A stretch of DNA of 61,312 bases, from NCBI GenBank assembly GCA_000955785.1, contig JYOD01000024.1, positions 1 to 61,312 on the forward strand, read 5' to 3'. Position numbers and translations under genes: made by a program. The stretch comes from Burkholderiaceae bacterium 16. Its GTDB lineage: Bacteria; Pseudomonadota; Gammaproteobacteria; Burkholderiales; Burkholderiaceae. This document shows positions 16,841 through 26,081 of this stretch, one piece after another (within the stretch, counting starts at the first letter, position 1; each line of letters opens with the position of its first letter). The notes under the pieces are model-generated. The model searched no databases. It was not told the origin of the DNA and saw nothing but the letters and a program-made list of their open reading frames with translations.

Positions 16841-18790
16841 ATGAGACACGCAACCATGGAAGCCGAGGTTAACACCGTGCACGCGGCGAGCACCGGCCAC
16901 CCTGATCTCTATGAGCCGCGACTGCAGGTCAGGTCGATCGCCGATATCGAGCGTTTTGAGCAAACGCCACTCGCCGGGCGCAACCTGCCCGCCAGCACTT
17001 ATGAGCTGCTGCGCATGGCGCGCGATCGTGCGCCGGACGCACCCGCGCTGTACCATTTCGCATCCGGTGATGAGCTCGACCGCACCGCCACGGTCACCCA
17101 CGGGCAGCTGTTCGGTCGCATCACCCAGACCGCCAACCTGCTGGGCGCGCTCGGCCTCGGTCCGACCGACGTGATCGGCATTCTCATGCCGGTTGCGCTG
17201 GAATCGCAGTACGCGATCTGGGGCAGCGAGGCGACAGGTATTGCCTGCCCCGTCAACTGGATGCTGGAGCCGGAGATCATCCGTACCCTGTTGAGCAATG
17301 CCGGGGCAAAGGCGGTCATCGTCTACGGCCCCGATCCGGATATCGAGGCATGGAACAAGGCCATGCTGATCCGGCAGGACTTGCCCGGCGTGCGGCACTG
17401 GATCAAGGCGGGCGGAGGCCAGGCCAGCGAAAGCGCGATTGTCGACCTTGATGCCGAACTGCCGCGTTTCAATGCGGAGACGCTTGACAGCGGACGCCGT
17501 TTTTCACCGGACGACACCGCCTCGATGTTCCATACCGGTGGCACCACAGGCACGCCCAAGCTCGCCCTGCACACGCATGGCAACGAGGTCTTCATGGCCT
17601 GGGTCAGCGGTATGCAGTATGACGTGCAGCCGAGTGATGTGCGCGTCTGCGGCGTCCCGATGTTCCACGTCACGGGCGTCCTGACCAATTGCCTGATGCC
17701 GCTAGCCCGGGGCGCTTCGGTGGTCATGCTGACCTCCGGCGGCTGGCGCGATCCTTCGGTGATCCGCAACATCTGGCGCATTATCGAGCGATTCCGCGTC
17801 ACCGCGCTCGGCATGGTGCCAAGCGTCGTCAATATGCTCCTGAACATACCGATCGAAGACGCCGACATCAGTTCCCTGCAGGCAGCGAGTTGCGGCACCG
17901 CTCCGCTTTCCACGGCGATCGCCGAGGCCTTCGAGAAGAAGACCGGATCGGTGATCATCGAAGGCTATGGCCTGACCGAAGGCACCGCGCTGAGCGCTTG
18001 CAACCCGCGCTATGGCGAGGCCCGCACGGGTTCGATCGGTTTTCGAAAGGCCTATCAGCAGATGAAAGCGGTCAAGGTGGCCGATCATCGCATCGTGCGC
18101 GATTGCGCGCCGGGCGAGCCCGGCGTGGTGGTAGTACGCGGGCCCAATATCTTCAACGGCTACCTGGAACCGAAGCACAACCAGAACATCTGGTTCGAAG
18201 GCGGCTGGTTCAACACCGGCGACCTCGGCTATATGGATCCGGAGGGCTACTTCTGGCTGACCGGCAGAGCCAAGGACCTGATCATCCGCGGCGGCAACAA
18301 TATCGACCCGCGCATGATCGAGGAAGCGCTCTATCGTCACCCAGCCGTGTTCGATGCCGCCGCGATCGGCATCCCGGACGCGCACGCGGGCGAATTGCCG
18401 GTGGCATACATTGCGCTCAAAGCGGGAAGCAACTACCCGCTCGGGCGCCTGAAACACTATGCCTACGAGGTGATTCCCGAGCGCGCCGCGGTGCCGAAAC
18501 AGTTCTACCTGGTCGATGTCATCCCCAAGACGGCGGTCGGAAAGATCCAGAAGAATGTCCTGCGCGGCGACGCCATCCGGCGCGCCCAGTATCAGATGCT
18601 GTCGGATGCCGCCACGGGCGTTGCGGTACCCGTGCATGACATCCGCGTCGAGGATCGGGGCGACCAGGGCCTGACTTCAACGCTGGTGCTGCCCGCCACG
18701 CTGGGCGTAGCCGAGCGGGAGGCAGCGATGGCTACTATCAATGCCGCATTCGCCACGCTGACAATCAAGTACTCGGTGGTGTACGAGTAG
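16841..18790 (+). CDS. Acyl-CoA synthetase (AMP-forming)
   Basis: This 649-residue ANL-superfamily ligase has the phosphate-binding loop HTGGTTGTPKLALHTHGNE near 228-246, EGYGLTEGT near 373-381, and NTGDLGYMDPEGYFWLTGRA with RGGNNIDPRMIEEAL. The C-terminal adenylation Lys is in PKTAVGKIQKNVLR. It activates a carboxylic acid to its CoA thioester with ATP. It lies 2 bp after the hydratase gene. With the hydroxylase genes and the Bug receptor it points to activation of an imported acid. The chain or ring type is not clear from motifs. Confidence 0.95.
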   Translation: MRHATMEAEVNTVHAASTGHPDLYEPRLQVRSIADIERFEQTPLAGRNLPASTYELLRMARDRAPDAPALYHFASGDELDRTATVTHGQLFGRITQTANLLGALGLGPTDVIGILMPVALESQYAIWGSEATGIACPVNWMLEPEIIRTLLSNAGAKAVIVYGPDPDIEAWNKAMLIRQDLPGVRHWIKAGGGQASESAIVDLDAELPRFNAETLDSGRRFSPDDTASMFHTGGTTGTPKLALHTHGNEVFMAWVSGMQYDVQPSDVRVCGVPMFHVTGVLTNCLMPLARGASVVMLTSGGWRDPSVIRNIWRIIERFRVTALGMVPSVVNMLLNIPIEDADISSLQAASCGTAPLSTAIAEAFEKKTGSVIIEGYGLTEGTALSACNPRYGEARTGSIGFRKAYQQMKAVKVADHRIVRDCAPGEPGVVVVRGPNIFNGYLEPKHNQNIWFEGGWFNTGDLGYMDPEGYFWLTGRAKDLIIRGGNNIDPRMIEEALYRHPAVFDAAAIGIPDAHAGELPVAYIALKAGSNYPLGRLKHYAYEVIPERAAVPKQFYLVDVIPKTAVGKIQKNVLRGDAIRRAQYQMLSDAATGVAVPVHDIRVEDRGDQGLTSTLVLPATLGVAEREAAMATINAAFATLTIKYSVVYE

Positions 18791-18814
18791 ACACAGAGAA
18801 CGAAGGAGACAGCC

Positions 18815-19804
18815 ATGCCCCTAACCGACACGGCCGCGCGCGTTGCGGCCGGTGTCGCCAGCACCCTGCTGCTGGCGGCCAATCCCGCGCTAGCCGAGAA
18901 GCCGGGGGACTACCCCGCGCATCCGATCCGGATCATCGTTCCCTATGCCGCTGGCGGGGGCACCGACATCATCGCCCGCACCCTCGGCGCCGCGTTGTCG
19001 CGGCAACTGGGCCAGCCGGTCATCGTGGACAACCGGCCGGGCGGTCAGACGGTGGTGGGCTACTCGATCGCGGCGAAAGCCGCGCCGGATGGCTATACCC
19101 TGCTGATGAACAATTCCGCGCACAGCATCCAGCCGGCCCTGTTCAAGGATCTCCCGTACAACGCGATCAAGAGCTTCAGGGGCGTGGCGGAGATTACCGC
19201 GTCGCCGGTCGTATTCGTCGTGGACCGCAAGCTGCCGGTGACGGACCTGAAAAGCTATCTCGCATATGGCAAGACATCGGTCACCAAGCTCAATTTCGGC
19301 TCGTTCGGCACCGGCACCGGCTCCCATCTCTGGGGTGAGCTGCTCGCCTCGGCAACCGGGCTCGACATGCTGCACGTTCCTTACAAGGGATCGGCCCCAG
19401 CGATCCAGGATCTGATCGGCGGACAGATCAACGGCCTGTTCGTGGATCCCCTCTCGATCAAGCCGCATGTCCAGGCGGGCACTGTCCGCGCTATCGGCGT
19501 GACAGGCCCACGGCGCTGGAAGGGCCTGGAGAGCGTCCCGACCTTCGTCGAGCAAGGCTATCCGCAGTTTGCCGATGTCGGCTGGTTCGGCCTGTTTGCC
19601 CCGGCGGGCACACCCGACGCCATCGTCAATCGGCTCAGTGCGGAGGTGTCGAAGGCGGTCGCCCTGCCCGAGGTCAGGTCCAAACTGCTCGAGCTGGGAA
19701 CCGAACCAAGCGGTACCACGGCCGCCGCGTTCGACGCCCAGATCCGAAAGGACGCGGACCGCTGGGCCAAGGTCGTCGCCGAGAAACACATCACTCTGCA
19801 GTAG
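18815..19804 (+). CDS. Bug family (tripartite tricarboxylate transporter type) solute receptor
   Basis: The 329-residue periplasmic protein has a signal peptide (ARVAAGVASTLLLAANPALA, cut near residue 28) and the Bug-family landmarks YPAHPIRIIVPYAAGGGTDIIAR, VDNRPGGQTVVGYSIAAKAAPDGYTLL and FGTGTGSHLWGELL. Bug proteins bind carboxylic acids or amides and hand them to TctAB-type permeases. No tctA/B genes are in the window, so it must use a permease elsewhere or act as a sensor. It lies 24 bp after the ligase gene, so its ligand is likely the pathway substrate. Confidence 0.93.
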   Translation: MPLTDTAARVAAGVASTLLLAANPALAEKPGDYPAHPIRIIVPYAAGGGTDIIARTLGAALSRQLGQPVIVDNRPGGQTVVGYSIAAKAAPDGYTLLMNNSAHSIQPALFKDLPYNAIKSFRGVAEITASPVVFVVDRKLPVTDLKSYLAYGKTSVTKLNFGSFGTGTGSHLWGELLASATGLDMLHVPYKGSAPAIQDLIGGQINGLFVDPLSIKPHVQAGTVRAIGVTGPRRWKGLESVPTFVEQGYPQFADVGWFGLFAPAGTPDAIVNRLSAEVSKAVALPEVRSKLLELGTEPSGTTAAAFDAQIRKDADRWAKVVAEKHITLQ

Positions 19805-19837
19805 GGGCCGGCCGGGCCTGCGAGGGTCCGGTGTTCA

Positions 19838-19847
19838 TTAGCGCTAA
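19838..19847. promoter_or_regulatory. Perfect palindrome before TetR-2
   Basis: TTAGCGCTAA is a perfect 10-bp palindrome 34 bp before the TetR-2 start codon. It may be a self-regulating operator, but a 10-bp palindrome alone is weak evidence. Confidence 0.35.
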
Positions 19848-19881
19848 CATGGAGGCCTGACGATTCCGCGAACGGCAACAC

Positions 19882-20601
19882 ATGACAAACGCTACCACGC
19901 CCCCGGCCCGCCAAAGCTATCACCATGGCAACCTGCGGGAAGAAATGATCCGCTGCGGCAGGGAGATCCTGGCCGCCGAAGGCGTCCATGGGCTGACGCT
20001 GCGTTCGGCGGCCAGGCTCGCCGGCGTTTCGCACGGCGCGCCGCGCAACCAGTTCGCCGACAAGGAAGGCCTGCTCGCCGCGATTGCCGCCGACGGCTTC
20101 CGCGAGCTGGTGGCAACGCGCCTGGCCCGGCTGTCTGACGAGATGACAGCCGAAGCCAGGCTGCTCACCGTCATGGACGGCTATATCGAGTTCGCCGTCA
20201 AGCACCCTGCCCTGTTCTACCTGATGTTCGGTCCGCAGATCGTGGGCAAGGAGAACTATCCCGAGCTGCTGGAAGCGGGCAGCGCGTCTTACCAGCTCCT
20301 GTTTGGCGCAGTACAGGACTACTTCACTGAAAACGGCCTGGCGGAACAATTCGACGACATGATGGTGCGCTGCGCCTGGTCGGCCATGCACGGCGTCAGC
20401 ATGTTCTTCAGCGCCAAGCCCACCGGACCCAGCACACGCCCGAAGGTGACACTCCCGCAGTGGCGACAGGCCGTGCAACAGTTCGTCCTGACAGGCCTGC
20501 TAGCTGCCGGTAAGGCAAAGGCCACTGCTTGCGCCGCGCCGGAGCCGGCAGTCGCGAAAGTCGCGAAGCCCAAGCCACGGCGAGCCGCCCCGCGTTCGTA
20601 G
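19882..20601 (+). CDS. TetR/AcrR family transcriptional regulator (TetR-2)
   Basis: The 239-residue regulator has a TetR helix-turn-helix near 12-60 (YHHGNLREEMIRCGREILAA, TLRSAARLAGVSHGAPRNQFADKEGLL) and a WHG-type C-terminal domain (FAVKHPALFYLMFGPQIV, WSAMHGVSMFFS). A basic Ala/Lys/Pro tail follows (KVAKPKPRRAAPRS). It ends the thiolase-ligase-Bug operon with a 77-bp gap. It may bind the 19-bp sites before the operon or only its own TTAGCGCTAA site; nothing in the sequence decides this. Confidence 0.9.
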   Translation: MTNATTPPARQSYHHGNLREEMIRCGREILAAEGVHGLTLRSAARLAGVSHGAPRNQFADKEGLLAAIAADGFRELVATRLARLSDEMTAEARLLTVMDGYIEFAVKHPALFYLMFGPQIVGKENYPELLEAGSASYQLLFGAVQDYFTENGLAEQFDDMMVRCAWSAMHGVSMFFSAKPTGPSTRPKVTLPQWRQAVQQFVLTGLLAAGKAKATACAAPEPAVAKVAKPKPRRAAPRS

Positions 20602-20622
20602 CGGGCTCGCCGCGGCCACGGA

Positions 20623-20832
20623 TCAGCGCCCGGCCGCCGACGGGGATGCCTGCGGTTCCGCGCGCGTATCGCCGGCGGCAAAATCATGCGGGGCCTTGCA
20701 GTAGCGATTGTCGGTGCGGGCGCATCCTACGCCGCTGTCGCGCGGCTGCTCCGTGCTTGCGTGCGCCGGACTGCATGCCATGGCGGCAAACAGCGCCGCG
20801 CAGGCCAGCGCGTTGTGAAGACTGGGTTTCAT
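20623..20832 (-). CDS. Small exported protein, unrecognised
   Basis: The 69-residue protein has a signal peptide (MKPSLHNALACAALFAAMAC, then SPAHA) and a short mature part with two Cys (VGCARTDNRYCKAPHDF). The ribosome site GGAG precedes its ATG at 20832. The AMAC segment near residue 20 could be a lipobox, but the AHA site is as good. It lies 112 bp downstream of emrB on the same strand. No function can be given. Confidence 0.6.
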   Translation of the reverse strand: MKPSLHNALACAALFAAMACSPAHASTEQPRDSGVGCARTDNRYCKAPHDFAAGDTRAEPQASPSAAGR

Positions 20833-20944
20833 CTTGAATCTCCGGTTAGGGGTTGGCGAGCCGGCGTCGCTGCAATGCCCGACGCCCGGCCCGGTGTCAT
20901 CGAGCTGCCAAGGGCGGTACAGGCACCACCCTCGCCCGCCTGGT

Positions 20945-22576
20945 TCAATGCGCGTCGGCCGACGGCGCTTTCGGCGCCGCCACCTTGCGCATCAGCGGCA
21001 CCATCGCGGTGGTGATCACAAAGCAGACCATGATGACCAGGAAGGCATCGCCAAAGGTCTGCGTCTGCGCCTCGCGCCACGCCAGCGCCCACAGTTGCCT
21101 GAGCGCCGCGCTCTGCGCGTCGACAATGTCGTTGCCCCACGCGGCCATATTGCTGCCGACGGCCTGCAGCAGCGCGCCCATCGCCTCGTTGCGGTAGTTC
21201 AGGTGCTCGGCGATGCGCTGGAAATGCAGGTTGGTGCGGTCGTTCAGGATCGTCGCGCAACCAGCGATGCCGATCGCGCCGCCCAGGTTGCGCATCAGGT
21301 TGAACAGGCCGGACGCCAGCTTGAGCCGCTCTGGCGACAGCGCCCCGAGCGTGAGCGTGACCGCCGGCGCCACCGCGAACTGCTGCGCCATGCCGCGAAA
21401 TGCCTGCGGCAGCAGCAATTCCTGCGCGCCCCAGTCATGCGTGATGGGCGCGAACTGCCACATCGAGAACGCAAAGCAGCCCAACCCGAACATCATCAGC
21501 CAGCGCAGGTCCACACGGTTGGCGAAGAAGGCGTAGACGGGGATCGACATGACCTGGAACACGCCGGTGGAAAACACCGCCAGCCCGATCTGCAACGCGC
21601 TGAAGCCGCGCACGCGGCCAAGGAACAGCGGCGTGAGATAGATGGTGGCGAAAATGCCCACGCCGGCCATGAAGGAAAAGAAGCAGCCCAGCGCGAAATT
21701 GCGGTCCTTGAGTGCGCGCAAATCCACCACCGGCTGCGCATAGGTCAGGCTGCGCCAGACAAAGCCGACGCCCGCGATGCCCGAGATCCAAGCCGTGGCG
21801 CGGATCACGTCGTCGCCGAACCAGTCCCAGCGCGGGCCTTCCTCCAGCGTGTATTGCAGGCAGCCGAGGAACAGCGCCATCAAGGTCATGCCGAGGTAGT
21901 CGGCGCCACGTATTAGGGACCAGTTTGGCCGGTCCACGCGCACCAGCATGGGCACGGCTACGGTGACGAAGATGCCGGGAACCAGATTGATGAAGAACAG
22001 CCAGTGCCAGGAAAAGTTGTCAGTGATCCAGCCGCCCACGGTGGGTCCGAGTGTAGGCGCCAGCGAAGCCAGCGCGCCGATGGTGGCGGCGGCGATGACG
22101 CGCTGCTTGCCGCTGAAGAACGCGAAGGCGGTGGTGAACACCAGCGGGATCATCGAGCCGCCCAGGAAGCCCTGCATGGCGCGAAAGGCGATCATGCTCT
22201 GGATGTTCCAGGCAATGCCGCACAGCAGGCTGGTCAGCGTGAACCCGGCCGCCGACGCGGCAAACAGCCAGCGCGTGGACATCACCCGCGACAGCCAGCC
22301 CGACAACGGGATGACGATGATCTCGGCGATCAGGTAGCTGGTCTGCACCCACACGGTTTCATCGGTGCCGGCCGAGAGCCCGCCGCCGATATCGCGCAGC
22401 GAGGCCGAGACGATCTGGATATCCAGCAAGGCGATGAACATGCCCACGCACATGGTGGCAAAGGCGAACACCTTGGCGGCCGTGGTCATGGAGGCCGCGG
22501 AAAATGCCGGGGGTGAAGGCTTGGTCTCGGCCGGCTGCGCGCCCTGCCCGGGCGCGGCGAGGACGCCGCTGCTCAT
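20945..22576 (-). CDS. emrB: EmrB/QacA-type drug:proton antiporter (MFS, 14 helices)
   Basis: This 543-residue MFS transporter has about 14 helices. Helix 1 carries the antiporter signature GMFIALLDIQIVSASLRDIG. The conserved RAMQGFLGGSMIPL and ALASLAPTLGPTVGGWITDN follow, the latter matching motif C of DHA2 exporters. It pumps toxic compounds with the EmrA adaptor. The start MSSGVLAAPG at 22576 overlaps the emrA stop by 4 bp; longer in-frame extensions run into emrA and are not coding. Confidence 0.94.
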   Translation of the reverse strand: MSSGVLAAPGQGAQPAETKPSPPAFSAASMTTAAKVFAFATMCVGMFIALLDIQIVSASLRDIGGGLSAGTDETVWVQTSYLIAEIIVIPLSGWLSRVMSTRWLFAASAAGFTLTSLLCGIAWNIQSMIAFRAMQGFLGGSMIPLVFTTAFAFFSGKQRVIAAATIGALASLAPTLGPTVGGWITDNFSWHWLFFINLVPGIFVTVAVPMLVRVDRPNWSLIRGADYLGMTLMALFLGCLQYTLEEGPRWDWFGDDVIRATAWISGIAGVGFVWRSLTYAQPVVDLRALKDRNFALGCFFSFMAGVGIFATIYLTPLFLGRVRGFSALQIGLAVFSTGVFQVMSIPVYAFFANRVDLRWLMMFGLGCFAFSMWQFAPITHDWGAQELLLPQAFRGMAQQFAVAPAVTLTLGALSPERLKLASGLFNLMRNLGGAIGIAGCATILNDRTNLHFQRIAEHLNYRNEAMGALLQAVGSNMAAWGNDIVDAQSAALRQLWALAWREAQTQTFGDAFLVIMVCFVITTAMVPLMRKVAAPKAPSADAH

Positions 22577-23682
22577 GGCTGCACCTGCGCATCCGCGCGG
22601 GAATCGACTTCGGCAACCACGGACAGGCCGGGCCGGAGCATGGCCAGCGTGGCCTCGTTTTCCTCCAGCATGATGCGCACCGGCACGCGCTGGACGATCT
22701 TGGTGAAGTTGCCGGTGGCGTTCTCCGGCGGCAGCACGCTGAACTGCGCGCCGGTGGCCGGCGCCAGGCTGGTCACGCGGCCGTGGAAAACACGCCCCGG
22801 CAGCACATCGGCCTCCACGGTGGCGCGCATGCCCGGCCGCAGATGCGCAAGCTGCCCTTCCTTGAAGTTGGCATCGACCCACAGGCCGCGCGCCGGCACG
22901 ATCGAGAGCAATTGCGTGCCGCCGGCGGCGTAGGCGCCCACGCGGGCGCGGCGGTTGCCGACAGTGCCGTCGATGGGCGCTCGCAACTCCGTGTAGCCAA
23001 GGTTCAGTTTGGCGATATCGCGCTCCGCGGTGGCCTGCGCGAGCGCTGCCTGGGCCTGCAGCTTCTGCGTGGCGATCACGTCGACCTGGCGCTGCGCGGC
23101 GAGCAGGCTGGCCTGCGCCTTCTGCGTGTTGGCCAGCGACTGCTTGTAATCGGAGTCTGCCTTTTGCGAACTCTGGATCGATACGGCCGACTTGGCCGCC
23201 AGGCTCTGGTAACGGGCCTGGTCATCGCGGGCTCGCGCGGTGTCGGCATCCACCGCCGTCACCGCCGCCCGAGCCTGGCTGATCACGGCCTCCTGCAGGG
23301 ACCGGGTGGCGTCGAGATTGGCCAGCAGCGCCTGCTGGGCCGCCACCGCGCCTTCCGCCTTGGCCAGCGCGGCGCGGTAGTCGCGATCGTCGATGCGGGC
23401 CAGCAAGTCGCCTGCGTGCACCTGCTGGTTGTCGGTCACCGTGACTTCGGCCAGGTAGCCCGGCACCTTCGGCGCGATCACCGTCACCTCCCCGCCCACA
23501 TAGGCATCGTCGGTGCTTTGCAGGAAACGGCCGTGCGACCACCAGTGCTGGCCGTAAGCCGCGGCGCCCAGGCCGGCGGCGACAAGCGCGCCAGTCATCA
23601 GCAGGCGCCTGGGGCTGAGCCGGGGTTTAGAGACGGGAACGGGCTCCGAGCCAGCACGCTCGGCGGCGATATCGCTTGTCAT
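22573..23682 (-). CDS. emrA: EmrA-type periplasmic adaptor (HlyD family)
   Basis: This 369-residue membrane-fusion protein has one N-terminal anchor (LLMTGALVAAGLGAAAYG, near 28-45). The hairpin entry TDDAYVGGEVTVIAPKVPGYLAEV and VHAGDLLARIDDRDYRAAL (lipoyl part) follow, then a long coiled coil (residues 100-220) and GTVGNRRARVGAYAAGG. It links EmrB to an outer-membrane channel; the channel gene lies divergently at 24388. It lies 31 bp after the HxlR regulator, so regulator, emrA and emrB are likely one transcript. Confidence 0.94.
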   Translation of the reverse strand: MTSDIAAERAGSEPVPVSKPRLSPRRLLMTGALVAAGLGAAAYGQHWWSHGRFLQSTDDAYVGGEVTVIAPKVPGYLAEVTVTDNQQVHAGDLLARIDDRDYRAALAKAEGAVAAQQALLANLDATRSLQEAVISQARAAVTAVDADTARARDDQARYQSLAAKSAVSIQSSQKADSDYKQSLANTQKAQASLLAAQRQVDVIATQKLQAQAALAQATAERDIAKLNLGYTELRAPIDGTVGNRRARVGAYAAGGTQLLSIVPARGLWVDANFKEGQLAHLRPGMRATVEADVLPGRVFHGRVTSLAPATGAQFSVLPPENATGNFTKIVQRVPVRIMLEENEATLAMLRPGLSVVAEVDSRADAQVQP

Positions 23683-23713
23683 GACGCTTCCTCTTGCTTT
23701 CGTTTTGACGCTT

Positions 23714-24247
23714 TCAGATGTGGCCCGCTGCGTGCGGGACGTTCGGGGTGGCGGCCGCGCACGCGGCTGCCGATTTGTGAAGCTTGGCGCGCAAGCGCTC
23801 GCTGGCAGCCGGCCCTGGCATGACCATGTGATCCGCTTCGGTAATGGGATGCCCGGTCGCCGCATCCACCAGGACCGGAGTGACGGTGGCGCCGGTATGC
23901 CGGTCCACCAGTTGCACGCTCTCGCCCTCGGGCGAGAAGTGGCGGTTGCCCCAGGCCAGCAGCACCAGCATCACCGGCCGGAATTCACGTCCCCGCGCGG
24001 TCAGCAGGTATTCGAAGCGCGGCGGCCGCTCGCAATACTGGCGCCGCTCCAGCAGGTCCTCGCGCACCAGCGTCTCCAGGCGGCGGGCCAGCATATTGGG
24101 CGCGATGCCCAGTTGCTTCTGGAAGTCGTCGAAGCGGCTCGCGCCATAGAACGCCTCCCGCAGGATCAGGATGCTCCACGGCTCGCCCACCCGCGCCAGG
24201 CTGCGAGCGATGGGACAAGGCGCATTGTCGAGCGGCTTTTTCTGCAT
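23714..24247 (-). CDS. HxlR family transcriptional regulator (copy 2)
   Basis: This 177-residue winged-helix protein begins MQKKPLDNAPCPIARSLARV and has the HxlR core FDDFQKQLGIAPNMLARRL and LLERRQYCERPPRFEYLLT. It is a clear paralogue of the protein at 6819-7367 along its full length, including the C-terminal LAWGNRHFSPEGESVQL. Cysteines near residues 11 and 72 could sense electrophiles, as in YodB-like members; this is inference. It heads the emrAB transcript and is divergent from the channel gene. Confidence 0.92.
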   Translation of the reverse strand: MQKKPLDNAPCPIARSLARVGEPWSILILREAFYGASRFDDFQKQLGIAPNMLARRLETLVREDLLERRQYCERPPRFEYLLTARGREFRPVMLVLLAWGNRHFSPEGESVQLVDRHTGATVTPVLVDAATGHPITEADHMVMPGPAASERLRAKLHKSAAACAAATPNVPHAAGHI

Positions 24248-24272
24248 GTTCGCGACCTCCGGAAATCAGGTT

Positions 24273-24289
24273 GCTATCAATATGAAAGT
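24273..24289 (-). promoter_or_regulatory. Candidate HxlR operator, copy 2
   Basis: On the minus strand this reads ACTTTCATATTGATAGC, 14 of 17 bases equal to the site at 7397-7413. It lies 25 bp before the HxlR gene, in the divergent promoter region shared with the outer-membrane channel gene, so one regulator could control both halves of the pump. Confidence 0.5.
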
Positions 24290-24387
24290 TAGTATAGAGT
24301 TGCGGATAGCATCATGCAAGTAACTTGTTAAACAAAGTCTTTGCGGCGGCGGACACGCCGCTTCCGGAATAACCGAAGGAGATGGAA

Positions 24388-25881
24388 ATGAGTCGTACCC
24401 TGCCCCGCACCGAAACAGCCCCGGCGCATCCGCACCTCCGCACGCTTGCGACCCGGGCCACGGCGCTCGCAGCGGCAACGCTGGCAGCGGTGGGCCTGGC
24501 CGCCTGCGCGGCGGTAGGCCCGGATTACCGGGTGCCCGCCACCGACACGGCGCCAAGCTACCCGCATGCCGATACGCTGGCCGCGCGCGAGGCGCAACGG
24601 CCCGCCCCCGCGCTGGATAACTGGTGGACGGGCTTCGACGATCCCGCGCTGACGCGCATCGTCCAGCGCGCGCTGGACCAGAACCTGGACCTGGCCGCCG
24701 CGTTGGCCCGCGTGCAGCAGGCGCGCGCCGTTGCCGCCGAGGCCGGCGCACAGTTGCTGCCGCAGGGCAGCCTGTCGGCGCAGGCAGTCAAGGAACGGCA
24801 ATCGCTGGAAAGCCCGCTGGGCAAGATCGGCAGCCAGTTCCCGGGCTACAACCGCAATTTCGCGCTCTACGATGTAGGCGCCGGCGCAAGCTGGGAGATC
24901 GATTTGTTCGGCGGCCTGCGGCGTGGCGCGGAAGCGGCCGACGCCGAAGCGCAGGCCGCGCAGGCTGATCAGCTCGGGGTGCGCATCTCGGTCGCGGCCG
25001 AAGCCGCCGATGCCTATTTCCGGGTACGCGGCGCGCAGCAGCGCATCGCCATTGCGCAGGACCAGGTCGCGACCAACGCCAGGCTGTTGGAGCTGGTGCG
25101 CCTGCGCTTGCGCGACGGCCTGTCGTCCAGCCGCGAGGTGGCCCAGGCGGAAGCGCTGGTGGCACAGGCGCGCGTAACCATCCCGCCGCTGCGCATCGAG
25201 CTGCAAACCCAGTTGAACCGGCTCGATGTGCTGATGGGCGCCCAGCCCGGCACCTACGCCGCGGAGCTTGGCCCGCTGCCGGACGGCATGACGGTGCCTG
25301 CCATCTCCGTGGCCCAGGGGCCCGCCGACCTGCTGCGCCGCCGCCCGGACGTGATCGCCGCGGAACGCAGGCTGGCGGCCAGCAGCGCCCGCATCGGCGC
25401 GGCCACCGCCGAGTACTATCCCAAGCTGTCGTTGTCGGCCCTGCTCGGTTTCGAGAGCCTCAGCGCCGGCAAGCTGTTTTCCGCTGCAGCGTTCCAGCCG
25501 GTGGCGGCGGCCGGTTTGCGCTGGCGCCTGTTCGATTTCGGCCGCGTCGATGCCGAGGTGGCGCAGGCCAAGGGCGCCAATGCCGAAGCGCTGGTCAATT
25601 ACCGCAAGGCCATGTTGCGCGCCACGGAAGACGTGGAGAACGCCATCGTCACCCTTACCGAACTGGAGTCGCAGGGCAAGGAACTGTCCACCGAGATCGA
25701 CGCCCACGTGCGGGCACGGGGCGCGTCCGAGGACGCCTACAAGGGTGGTGCCGTCAGCCTGTTCGAGGTGCTGGACGAGGAACGCCAGTTGCTGGCCGCG
25801 CGCGACCAGCAGGCCCGCGTGCATGCCGACAACGCGCGCGCGGCGGTGGCGACGTTCCGGGCGCTTGGCGGCGGCTGGTGA
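24388..25881 (+). CDS. Outer-membrane efflux channel lipoprotein (NodT/OprM family)
   Basis: This 497-residue TolC-like channel has a lipoprotein signal ending LAAC (Cys near 40) followed by AVGPDYRVP, a hallmark of the NodT family. Two OEP repeats follow, with LRRRPDVIAAERRLAASSARIGAATAEYYPKLSLSA near 315-350 and a closing YKGGAVSLFEVLDEERQLLAARDQ. ATG 24388 has AAGGAG at the best spacing; 24382 is less likely. It completes a tripartite pump with EmrA and EmrB although it is transcribed in the opposite direction. Confidence 0.93.
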   Translation: MSRTLPRTETAPAHPHLRTLATRATALAAATLAAVGLAACAAVGPDYRVPATDTAPSYPHADTLAAREAQRPAPALDNWWTGFDDPALTRIVQRALDQNLDLAAALARVQQARAVAAEAGAQLLPQGSLSAQAVKERQSLESPLGKIGSQFPGYNRNFALYDVGAGASWEIDLFGGLRRGAEAADAEAQAAQADQLGVRISVAAEAADAYFRVRGAQQRIAIAQDQVATNARLLELVRLRLRDGLSSSREVAQAEALVAQARVTIPPLRIELQTQLNRLDVLMGAQPGTYAAELGPLPDGMTVPAISVAQGPADLLRRRPDVIAAERRLAASSARIGAATAEYYPKLSLSALLGFESLSAGKLFSAAAFQPVAAAGLRWRLFDFGRVDAEVAQAKGANAEALVNYRKAMLRATEDVENAIVTLTELESQGKELSTEIDAHVRARGASEDAYKGGAVSLFEVLDEERQLLAARDQQARVHADNARAAVATFRALGGGW

Positions 25882-26081
25882 CAAGCGTGGCTGGTGGGTG
25901 GCGCCCCTGGCGCCGCGCCACCACAGACTTCCACGCACCATTCCCGTGCCGCCGCACTCACCCGGCACAAAGCCGCGCACAACTGGTGCGTACGCCTGGC
26001 CGTTGACCGGCCTATTGCGTACAAAACATGCGCACCACGCTTGTATATCAGGCTGGCATACCTCTTGCCTCATAGCCTGCC

